DNA from: Vibrio maritimus
Lineage (GTDB): Bacteria > Pseudomonadota > Gammaproteobacteria > Enterobacterales > Vibrionaceae
Direction of reading: 5' to 3'
NCBI RefSeq assembly: GCF_021441885.1
Contig: NZ_CP090438.1
Location: 1,736,001-1,800,000 of the forward strand
Length of the DNA: 64,000 bases
The translations under genes and the position numbers were made by a program. Below are positions 1 to 6,755 of the stretch, one piece after another. Below the pieces are notes generated by a model. That model worked only from the letters and a program-made list of their open reading frames with translations. It ran no database searches and was not told where the DNA came from. Numbering within the stretch: the first letter of the stretch is position 1; each line of letters opens with the position of its first letter.

Positions 1-699
1 CCTTCAAGCCGTCAAAACCCATTTATCCGTTTTGACCAAGAAAAAGAACTCTTCCGTAACGCGCTTAACGTAGAAAACCTAAGCCAAGGTTTCGAAGATG
101 ATTTGTTCTCAGGCTTTAACGCAATTTTCGAAGTCGGTGAGCGTGTTGCTATCATCGGTGAAAACGGTGTGGGTAAAACAACACTGCTTAACACGCTTGC
201 TGGTGTGCTAGAGCCTCGTACTGGGGAATACAAGTGGTCTGAAAATAGTAACATTGGCTACTATGCACAGGACCATGCTCATGACTTCGAAGAAGACATG
301 AATCTTATGGACTGGATGGGTCAATGGCGCCAAGAAGGTGATGACGAGCAAGTTATCCGTAGCTTCCTAGGTCGCATGCTATTTGGTCAGGACGACATTA
401 AGAAGTCAGTAAAAGTCCTGTCTGGTGGTGAGCAAGGTCGTATGCTGCTAGGCAAGATCATGATGCACAAGCCAAACATGCTATTGATGGACGAACCGAC
501 GAACCACATGGACATGGAATCTATCGAGTCATTGAACAGCGCGCTAGAACAGTACAAAGGTACATTGTTCTTCGTGTCTCATGACCGCGTGTTCGTAGAT
601 TCTCTTGCGACTCGAATTCTAGAGATCAAAGACGGCAAGATTAATGACTTCCGTGGTACATACGCTGAGTTCTTGAGATCGAAAGGGATTGATGGATAA
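1..699 (+). CDS. ybiT: ABC-F family ATPase YbiT, 3' part
   Basis: This is the C-terminal 232 residues of an ABC-F protein; the frame is open from base 1, so the start lies outside the window. ABC-F proteins are soluble twin-ATPase factors that act on ribosomes rather than in transport. The second nucleotide-binding domain is complete: Walker A GENGVGKTT, signature LSGGEQGRML, Walker B LLMDEPTNHMD and switch histidine in FFVSHDR. The linker text PSSRQNPFIRF and the ending YAEFLRSKGI match E. coli YbiT as I remember it, which is why I choose YbiT over Uup or EttA. A terminator follows about 20 bases after the stop. Confidence 0.9.
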   Translation, partial: PSSRQNPFIRFDQEKELFRNALNVENLSQGFEDDLFSGFNAIFEVGERVAIIGENGVGKTTLLNTLAGVLEPRTGEYKWSENSNIGYYAQDHAHDFEEDMNLMDWMGQWRQEGDDEQVIRSFLGRMLFGQDDIKKSVKVLSGGEQGRMLLGKIMMHKPNMLLMDEPTNHMDMESIESLNSALEQYKGTLFFVSHDRVFVDSLATRILEIKDGKINDFRGTYAEFLRSKGIDG

Positions 700-718
700 T
701 CGGTTAGATACCTGAATG

Positions 719-745
719 AAGCCTCGCGAAAGCGGGGCTTTTTTG
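719..745 (+). terminator. Rho-independent terminator of ybiT
   Basis: The hairpin AGCCTCGCGAAAGCGGGGCT, with a short GC-rich stem, is followed directly by a run of six T. It lies about 20 bases after the ybiT stop codon. Confidence 0.8.
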
Positions 746-776
746 TATGTGAGAGAAAACTAGTGTTTAAAAGTGG

Positions 777-1062
777 GCGATGCGACGTTAGGAGCTAGCC
801 TGCAGTTCTCCCCATTTATAACGGGGCACGCAGCTGGGGGATTTAGAGGGCGTAAATGCGGTGAAATCGCAATATGTGCAGAGTCGAAACATACCTCGTT
901 TTTTCTAAGTCAATCTTGTTGTTTTGAGCTTTCTTTGAGTCCAACGCATTCACCCCTCCCAGCCTCCCCTTGGTAAGGGGAGGAGCATTAATGTAAGCGA
1001 TGCGACGTTAGGAGCTAGCCTGTAATTCTCCCCCTTGCTAAGGGGGAGCTAGAGGGGGTAAG
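777..1062. repeat. Cluster of decayed small palindromic repeats
   Basis: A 26-base segment beginning GCGATGCGACGTTAGGAGCT occurs identically at 777-802 and 997-1022. Each copy is followed by a related C-rich/G-rich palindrome (about 805-852 and 1025-1060). A third related palindrome lies in inverted orientation at about 948-988 (CTCCCC...GGGGAG around TTGGTAAG). No convincing gene is seen in 700-1078. A 67-codon frame at 773-976 only runs through these repeats and is not called. I read the stretch as a nest of degenerate intergenic repeat elements. Confidence 0.6.
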
Positions 1063-1078
1063 CTCTTGATCTTTAGAA

Positions 1079-1426
1079 TTAAACCACAACCACATTCCGC
1101 ACCCAAACCATCAACAACAAATACGCAAACATCACCCAAACCAACACGGCCGACAGTAGCGTACCCATTACAGACAAATGATAACTAAAATAATAAACAG
1201 CTATCAAATAAGCGGCATAAGGCATTAACGAATACAGCCCAAACAGTGCGGTCATGCGAAGCGCCTCCATGTTTCGTTCAGTTGCCACAATATAGTGTGC
1301 AATCAGCGCAAAGCTCGGGAACAGTGGAACAAGACCGGCGATAAAAAAGTTCTTACTCTTGGATAGAATCGCAATCAACATCACGGCTGCTGCGCCAATC
1401 AAACACTTGAGAAAAAGAGTGACCAT
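1079..1426 (-). CDS. GlpM family inner-membrane protein (YdgC-like)
   Basis: A 115-residue, very hydrophobic protein with about four membrane-spanning stretches. Its N-terminal half (ILSKSKNFFIAGLVPLFP, then ALIAHYIVATER) closely matches what I recall of E. coli YdgC and the GlpM family. The founding member was linked to alginate production in Pseudomonas; the biochemical role is unknown. It starts 8 bases after the stop of the upstream gene at 1435-1791, so the two are probably cotranscribed. Family assignment is firm; function is not. Confidence 0.8.
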   Translation of the reverse strand: MVTLFLKCLIGAAAVMLIAILSKSKNFFIAGLVPLFPSFALIAHYIVATERNMEALRMTALFGLYSLMPYAAYLIAVYYFSYHLSVMGTLLSAVLVWVMFAYLLLMVWVRNVVVV

Positions 1427-1434
1427 CTCAACCG

Positions 1435-1791
1435 CTACGCCAAGTTGAACAGCAGTTCGTCGTCCGTCATGTATTTATGTTTGCTACCCAGATTGCGAAC
1501 ATGCATAAACATAAAACTCGGAAACGCAGGGGCTAAAAGGTTGTTGGGTTCCCACATCTCACCACCGACAAACACATAACGACCTTGTTTTTCGTCATCA
1601 TGATAAGGGTTATTGATCTCAGTCGACAGCTCAGCTCGGACACCTTCTATTACGCAAACAATCTGACCTTTGGCGACCCCAACAACACGTGTAACAAGGT
1701 TTGCCTTCATTCCACATTTCCAGGCTTGACGTGTTGCCCATTCAAACCCGAGTTTGCGAACGCCTTTGTGCACATTAACAATAAGATTCAT
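1435..1791 (-). CDS. Hypothetical protein, 118 aa
   Basis: An uncharacterised soluble protein that I do not recognise. The frame stays open upstream to a TTG at 1860, but I choose the ATG at 1791 (MNLIVNVHKGVRKLGFEW), because no good ribosome binding site precedes the TTG and the extra 23 residues look non-coding in character. There is no signal peptide or membrane segment. The C-terminal part has a short hydrophobic stretch (PAFPSFMFMHV) and an acidic tail. It sits directly upstream of the GlpM-family gene on the same strand. Confidence 0.55.
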   Translation of the reverse strand: MNLIVNVHKGVRKLGFEWATRQAWKCGMKANLVTRVVGVAKGQIVCVIEGVRAELSTEINNPYHDDEKQGRYVFVGGEMWEPNNLLAPAFPSFMFMHVRNLGSKHKYMTDDELLFNLA

Positions 1792-1894
1792 GGTGACTCT
1801 GCAGTGGTTAGGTATTAACCGAGAGAGTAGTTGGTAAGACAGAGTGACACGAGCAATCAATAACGATGAATTCTTACTAGATGAAAAAACAATG

Positions 1895-1923
1895 AAAAAA
1901 GCCTCCCATTAATAGAGAGGCTT
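1895..1923 (-). terminator. Terminator of fdhD
   Basis: On the minus strand the arms AAGCCTC and GAGGCTT enclose an 11-base loop and are followed by TTTTTT. The hairpin lies about 27 bases downstream of the fdhD stop codon. Confidence 0.7.
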
Positions 1924-1949
1924 AAGAACTCATTCAGAGGAGGCAAAGG

Positions 1950-2774
1950 CTAGCTGTTACCTTTGACATCGAAGTCGACTTTCTCACCGCCAGTAAAGAC
2001 TTGGAAACGAAGCCCCTTAGCTCGCGCAATAGTAGTGATTCCAAACTGTTTCGCTAAGTCTAAGCCCATTTGAGTCACCCCGGAGCGTGATAACAGTACG
2101 GGGATACCCATCTGGGCAACTTTGATCACCATTTCTGACGTTAATCGTCCAGTGGTGTAGAAGATCTTGTCATCACCTGTTTCCTCGTTGATCCACATTT
2201 CACCTGCGAGCGTGTCGACCGCATTGTGGCGACCGACATCTTCCACGAACGATAATACCTCATCGCCTTTACAGATAGCGCAACCATGGACTGCACCGGC
2301 TTTTTTGTAGGTATCGTTATAGTGAGTTAATGCCTCAAGTGTTGCATAAATCTGAGATTGTTTAAGTGGCGTTTGTGGGACCTGATAGCCTTCTAACTGC
2401 TTCATCACATTGCCATACATGGTGCCTTGGCCGCAGCCAGATGTGACAGTTTTCTTTTTTAACGCCTCTTCAAGGAAATCAGTGTTTTCTTTAGTGATAA
2501 CCGCAGCAGAATGTGTCTCCCAATCGATAATTAGTGACTCGATGGCAGCAGGGTCTGAGAGAAACCCTTGGTTTTTTAGATAGCCCAAGACTAAAGAGTC
2601 GGGTCTGGAGCCTAATGTCATCAGAGTAACGATTTCTTTCCAGTTGAGCATCACCGTTAAAGGTCGCTCGCAAGCAATTTGTTTAGTTAGTTTTTCACCG
2701 TACTCGTCATAGACGTCAACTTCGATAGTTTGAAGGGGATTTTCGCTTGTTCTAATAATGTTGGGTTTAACCAC
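1950..2774 (-). CDS. fdhD: Formate dehydrogenase accessory sulfurtransferase FdhD
   Basis: FdhD delivers sulfur from the cysteine desulfurase IscS to the molybdenum cofactor of formate dehydrogenase, making the essential sulfido ligand. Family features are the central TSGCGQGTMYG loop, AVHGCAICKGDEVLSFVEDVGRHNA, and FYTTGRLTSEMV followed by VLLSRSGVT. The frame opens at a GTG at 2804, but the GTG at 2774 follows AAAGGAT at good spacing, so I start there (274 aa). Only one cysteine is present in the loop where E. coli FdhD has CxxC. It is divergent from the DUF3305/DUF3306 genes of the formate dehydrogenase cluster. Confidence 0.9.
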   Translation of the reverse strand: MVKPNIIRTSENPLQTIEVDVYDEYGEKLTKQIACERPLTVMLNWKEIVTLMTLGSRPDSLVLGYLKNQGFLSDPAAIESLIIDWETHSAAVITKENTDFLEEALKKKTVTSGCGQGTMYGNVMKQLEGYQVPQTPLKQSQIYATLEALTHYNDTYKKAGAVHGCAICKGDEVLSFVEDVGRHNAVDTLAGEMWINEETGDDKIFYTTGRLTSEMVIKVAQMGIPVLLSRSGVTQMGLDLAKQFGITTIARAKGLRFQVFTGGEKVDFDVKGNS

Positions 2775-2908
2775 GCGTATATCCTTTTGGTCGGGCAGTA
2801 GCACTGGGCTATTGGCTTGATAATTGCTTAGTTTTCACTAATGCTTAAACGATTATTACCAATAAAGTTTTGGCACGCAAATAACTTACGCTAATTTAGG
2901 GATATGAA

Positions 2909-3400
2909 ATGCAGTCAGAAACTCCTGAATCCATTCCTACTCAAACTTCTAATTTTGATGTCCTCCAAGTTGAGAAAAACGAACATCAATGGCCAATTCA
3001 AATCGACTTGTCTATTGTCGACAAGCAGGTAGGGCGCTGGACGAGCACTCAGCGCGAGCTTGAAGGCTTTGAATTAGAAGTGACTGATCAGAGCAAACCC
3101 CATGCCATCTTAGAGCTTTATAGAGATGAGCGTACCGACTATAGATTCAACCTAAGTTCGCAAAACCCTATGCTGTTCGTTGTGTTAGATAACCACGACG
3201 AGCTCAGCTTAAAACCAATAATGGTGACAGCGTCACAGGCTGTTGCTGGTTCTTTTATGGATGGAGATTACCTCGTGCTCTCAAAGCCTATTCCGCTACC
3301 TATTCAAGCATGGATGGAGGCTTTTATAGGTCGACATGGTGAACTTCTTGAAGTAAGGCGTAAGAAACGTAAAGGGGCGGGACGATCGAGTGGCAAATAA
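2909..3400 (+). CDS. DUF3305 protein of formate dehydrogenase cluster
   Basis: A 163-residue protein of unknown function, recognised as DUF3305 by position between fdhD and DUF3306 and by its pattern: a polar N-terminus, a WP.QIDLSIVDKQVGRW segment, and a basic C-terminal tail (RRKKRKGAGR). No signal peptide or membrane segment. AGGG lies about eight bases before the ATG. Its last 11 bases overlap the next gene, which indicates coupled translation. A role in formate dehydrogenase maturation or regulation is inferred only from conserved neighbourhood. Confidence 0.8.
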   Translation: MQSETPESIPTQTSNFDVLQVEKNEHQWPIQIDLSIVDKQVGRWTSTQRELEGFELEVTDQSKPHAILELYRDERTDYRFNLSSQNPMLFVVLDNHDELSLKPIMVTASQAVAGSFMDGDYLVLSKPIPLPIQAWMEAFIGRHGELLEVRRKKRKGAGRSSGK

Positions 3401-3920
3401 TTTTTTATCTCGCTGGTCACAGCGAAAATTAGAGGAGCAATCTCTAGACAAAACGGAACAGGAAAGTGCTTCGCTAGAGAAAGTGCAGGAAGAAGAACAC
3501 TCTCTCGACGAAAGCGTTGCTGAACTAGAAGGTGAGCAAGAGGACACGGCTTCTGAATCAGAACACGAGGTTGAGGGTGAAGAACTTTCTATATCTCAGC
3601 TGCTTGCAAATACAGAAGTCGATAAGGCGGTAAAAAAAGCAGCACTACGAAAGCTTTTTATGCAACCCGAGTTTAATGTTGTCGATGGTCTAAATGATTA
3701 CGACCACGACTACTCAGCCGTCAAGCCACTTGCTACAGAGGTAGCGGAAACACTCAGAGGTTGGGTCAAAGACGTCGAAGAACATCTTGAAGAATCCGAG
3801 GGTTCTGACGAATCGGCTCTAGCAGCTTCGATTCCAGACGAAACTGAGGTTGAAGAAGAGCAAACAGATAACATTGAAACGCTCAGTGGCGATGAAGAGT
3901 CTGACTCAAAATTATCGTAA
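3390..3920 (+). CDS. DUF3306 protein of formate dehydrogenase cluster
   Basis: A strongly acidic 176-residue protein that starts with GTG inside the end of the DUF3305 gene, behind the purine-rich AGGGGCGGGA. The N-terminus NNFLSRWSQRKLEEQ and the core LRKLFMQPEFNVVDGLNDYDHDYSAVKPL are typical of DUF3306. Flanking parts are rich in Glu, Ser and Asp and are probably disordered. Function unknown; conserved beside formate dehydrogenase genes in vibrios and Shewanella (family knowledge). Confidence 0.8.
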   Translation: MANNFLSRWSQRKLEEQSLDKTEQESASLEKVQEEEHSLDESVAELEGEQEDTASESEHEVEGEELSISQLLANTEVDKAVKKAALRKLFMQPEFNVVDGLNDYDHDYSAVKPLATEVAETLRGWVKDVEEHLEESEGSDESALAASIPDETEVEEEQTDNIETLSGDEESDSKLS

Positions 3921-3932
3921 TAGATTGATATA

Positions 3933-4010
3933 GGGACAAAATTTACCACATAGAAAGTAGGTACATTTTGTCCCAAGTTCTTTTCTCAACCAATGAGACA
4001 AAATGTCTCA
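3933..4010. promoter_or_regulatory. Paired inverted repeats sharing GACAAAAT, upstream of ferredoxin gene
   Basis: Two inverted repeats lie between DUF3306 and the poly-ferredoxin gene. The first has 15-base arms at 3933-3947 (GGGACAAAATTTACC) and 3960-3974, differing at one position, with a 12-base spacer. The second, at 3994-4010, is the near-continuous palindrome TGAGACAAAATGTCTCA. GAGACAAAT recurs at 4012-4020. The shared GACAAAAT core suggests operators for one dimeric regulator, although the first pair could also act as a transcript hairpin ending the DUF3306 message. Confidence 0.5.
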
Positions 4011-4173
4011 CGAGACAAATAGCCCCAAATAACTGAGGGTAATTTGTGATAACTATCTAATAGTTAAACTTTTTTTCAGTATTTATAGTTGGAACAATTA
4101 TTGCAAAACGTGTGTAAATGGTTCAAACGAAACCAAAAACGGAGCGTGAAGACTCCAACACTGGAAATAGGCG

Positions 4174-5835
4174 ATGATAAAACAACTATTACAACAAGCG
4201 ACATCTCAAAATGGACGTGCACGCTCATACGCGTTTGAAAATACCGTTGAGTTATCCAACTTAATACCGCCAACTGTAAGCTACGAAAGTCATGGCGACA
4301 CCCTAATAGTCGGCCCTACCGCGATTATCACCAGTACTGCCGAGCAATTTACAAGCATGCATTCTGTTACTTTGCTGTCCACCGATGGTGAACCTTCTGA
4401 GCATGACAACCTTTATTACGCTGATAGTATTGAAATCACTGGTTTCTTGGGGACCTTCAGTGTCCATATCAATAATAAGAATACCCACAGCAATCTAGCT
4501 GAAGTCTCAGTGGGTAGGGACTGTTTCGATATTGTTCTCGACCATTCTCTTAATGGTTGTATGTCTGAGGAAGTACCCGTCCCTGGTTATTATCCTGTTG
4601 GTCGTGGCTATCCTACGCTTGCCGATGCGCTAGAAGAAATACCCGGTTTAATGGGTACCTTCGATAAACCTAAATTCTTTCGTCTAGACAATGATATGTG
4701 TGCTCACAGTTCGCGTGGTGTTAAAGGGTGCGAGCGCTGTGTGGATGCATGTCCTGCAGGTGCACTGAGTAGCCAAGGCAATGACAAAATCGGACACAAA
4801 ATCGAGATAAATCCATACCTTTGTCAGGGTGTGGGCACTTGTGCGACCGCTTGTCCGACAGAGGCTATTCACTATGCATTGCCGACACCACAAGAAACGC
4901 AAAAGTTTATTGAGCGTACGCTTGCGAATTATCATCAACAAGGTGGCGAAAATGCCATCATTTTGATCTGTAGCTCGCGTCACGAGAGTTATAACGCCAT
5001 GGCACTTAATGCTCTCCCAGAAAACGTCATTCCTGTCGTGGTTGAAGAGCTTCCTTCAGTGGGGATCGATACTTGGTTCGCAGCCTTAGTCAACGGCGCA
5101 ACTCAAGTTTTGTTTGCTGCCAGTCGTCATATGCCTGAGACCATCCAAACGGTTCTTAATAGTGAAGTCGGTATGGCACAGCAGCTTTTAGAGAATCTCG
5201 GTCTAGCTCGTGAAACGATAGATATTTTGTACCTAGAGTCGCTTCGCGAAGGCTTACCAACGTTAGTTGAAAAAGACCTTGAACTTCGTATTGGCGACGT
5301 AGAGGGAAGCAAGCGTGAGCGCCTTTTCCATTCATTAGACGTGCTGTCTGCCAAGCACGGTGTCACTGACACAATCCAGCCACTACCAACGACGGCGCCA
5401 TACGGCACAGTTACTTGTGATACTGATAAATGCACATTGTGCATGGGTTGTGTTGCGGTGTGTCCAACAAAAGCGCTTTATAACAAAGGTGACAGACCCG
5501 CGCTAGATTTTGTTGAGCAAGACTGTGTGCAATGTGGCATGTGTGAAAAAGCGTGCCCCGAATCTGCACTGTCTCTCACTCAACAAATCAACTGGGACAA
5601 AGAATCTCGAACTCAAGTCATTGCGCTTCATGAAGAGAAAGCTGCGGAGTGTCTAAGCTGTGGCAAGCCTTTCGCACCCCAATCTATGATCACTATGCTG
5701 CAAGATAAGTTACGCGGTCACTCTCATTTTGACAACGAAGCGGCACTGCGTCGTATCGCGATGTGTGAAGACTGCCGTGTCGTCGATATGTTTGAAAACA
5801 TGGCAGAAAACCCAGAACAGCAACTCAAGTATTAG
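4174..5835 (+). CDS. Poly-4Fe-4S ferredoxin of formate dehydrogenase cluster
   Basis: A 553-residue cytoplasmic iron-sulfur protein without a signal peptide. Cysteine motifs for four 4Fe-4S clusters are visible: two around residues 176-230 (CERCVDACP, CATACP) and two around 415-470 (CTLCMGCVAVCP, CVQCGMCEKACP). Two further CxxC pairs near the C-terminus (CLSCGKPF, CEDCR) could bind zinc or another centre. It corresponds in position and architecture to the ferredoxin upstream of the TorD-like chaperone in Vibrio cholerae fdh clusters (from memory). It probably passes electrons to or from formate dehydrogenase or an assembly step; the partner is not visible. Confidence 0.8.
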   Translation: MIKQLLQQATSQNGRARSYAFENTVELSNLIPPTVSYESHGDTLIVGPTAIITSTAEQFTSMHSVTLLSTDGEPSEHDNLYYADSIEITGFLGTFSVHINNKNTHSNLAEVSVGRDCFDIVLDHSLNGCMSEEVPVPGYYPVGRGYPTLADALEEIPGLMGTFDKPKFFRLDNDMCAHSSRGVKGCERCVDACPAGALSSQGNDKIGHKIEINPYLCQGVGTCATACPTEAIHYALPTPQETQKFIERTLANYHQQGGENAIILICSSRHESYNAMALNALPENVIPVVVEELPSVGIDTWFAALVNGATQVLFAASRHMPETIQTVLNSEVGMAQQLLENLGLARETIDILYLESLREGLPTLVEKDLELRIGDVEGSKRERLFHSLDVLSAKHGVTDTIQPLPTTAPYGTVTCDTDKCTLCMGCVAVCPTKALYNKGDRPALDFVEQDCVQCGMCEKACPESALSLTQQINWDKESRTQVIALHEEKAAECLSCGKPFAPQSMITMLQDKLRGHSHFDNEAALRRIAMCEDCRVVDMFENMAENPEQQLKY

Positions 5836-5841
5836 GAACGT

Positions 5842-6471
5842 ATGTCAATGGAAAACGAGAACAACGAACTACGAAGTGACATCTACCTGCTTATTTCAAC
5901 TCTGTGCCGTGGAGCCCCTGAACGAGAGCTTCTCGATTTTCTATCTTCTCTCGAGATCGAGTCCGGCATTAATCAAATGACAAGTGCATGGCAGGATCTT
6001 GCTGCAGCTGCAAACGTTGCTGAGGTCAGCGCTCTAGAAGACGAGTACCAAGATTTGTTTATAGGTATTGGCAAAGGGGAAGTGATTCCGTTTGCATCTT
6101 GGCACTTAACAGGATCACTAATGGATAAACCGCTCGCTGCACTTCGACATGACCTAGGCCACTTGGGTCTAGAGCGCGAGGAGTCAGTGAAAGAACCTGA
6201 AGATCATATTTCCGCAGTGTGTGAAGTTCTCGCGCACTTAATAGATCAGCAAAAGGAGAGCGAAGCGAAAGCTTTCTTTAATCAGCACCTCTCTCCTTGG
6301 TACTCAGATTTGTGTCGTCAGATTGAAACCGCACCAAGTGCGCAGTTTTATCCTGCTGTCGCGGCACTGATGCAAGCATTTTTCGATGTGGAGCAGGTGA
6401 GCTATGCGCAAAACCCAGGCTCTACGCAGACGAAAATGAAAATAGACGTAAAAAACATAACCACTAAGTAA
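5842..6471 (+). CDS. TorD/DmsD-family molybdoenzyme chaperone
   Basis: A 209-residue, mostly helical protein of the TorD family, which holds molybdoenzyme precursors and their twin-arginine signal until the cofactor is inserted. The family core is visible as EDEYQDLFIGIGKGEVIPFASWHLTGSLMDKPLAALRHDLGHLGLERE, followed by EPEDHISAVCEVLAHLI and HLSPWYSDLCRQIE. AGGA lies about four bases before the ATG at 5842; a second ATG at 5848 is also possible. It sits six bases after the ferredoxin gene and before the TAT peptide and fdhA, which points to FdhA as the client. Confidence 0.88.
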   Translation: MSMENENNELRSDIYLLISTLCRGAPERELLDFLSSLEIESGINQMTSAWQDLAAAANVAEVSALEDEYQDLFIGIGKGEVIPFASWHLTGSLMDKPLAALRHDLGHLGLEREESVKEPEDHISAVCEVLAHLIDQQKESEAKAFFNQHLSPWYSDLCRQIETAPSAQFYPAVAALMQAFFDVEQVSYAQNPGSTQTKMKIDVKNITTK

Positions 6472-6527
6472 TGTCAGCTAACTAGAGATGCCACCAAAAG
6501 GATAGGTATCCACTCAGGGAGCAAACT

Positions 6528-6746
6528 ATGAGTAAACAAACCAAACGTGACGATAAAAGTGAATTTAACGAGAATCGTCGAAACCTACTAAAGGGCTTGA
6601 CCACCGCAGCTGTTGCCGGAGCGGTTATTTCAGGTACCGCGCATGCTGCTACTAACACCGAATTAGTTGATGTGAAACCCGATGACGAGAAGAAAACAGG
6701 TTATCGCGAAACCCAGCATGTTAAAGACTATTACGACACACTCTAG
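6528..6746 (+). CDS. Formate dehydrogenase region TAT-target peptide (FdhX-like)
   Basis: A 72-residue small protein that is little more than a twin-arginine signal (NRRNLLKGLTTAAVAGAVISG, cleavage likely after AHA) plus about 36 polar residues. It matches the family known as formate dehydrogenase region TAT target, found just upstream of fdhA. The fdhA ribosome binding site (TAGGAG) overlaps its stop codon, so the two are translationally coupled. It may be a small subunit or a maturation partner of periplasmic formate dehydrogenase; this is inference. Confidence 0.82.
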   Translation: MSKQTKRDDKSEFNENRRNLLKGLTTAAVAGAVISGTAHAATNTELVDVKPDDEKKTGYRETQHVKDYYDTL

Positions 6747-6755
6747 GAGCAAAGC

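Noticed and set aside
773..976. 67-codon plus-strand frame
   Set aside because: It runs through degenerate repeats, has no ribosome binding site and codes for no recognisable protein.
2805..2908. Sigma-54 promoter between fdhD and DUF3305 (TGGCACG at about 2872)
   Set aside because: The -24 element is present but no TTGC follows at the required distance.
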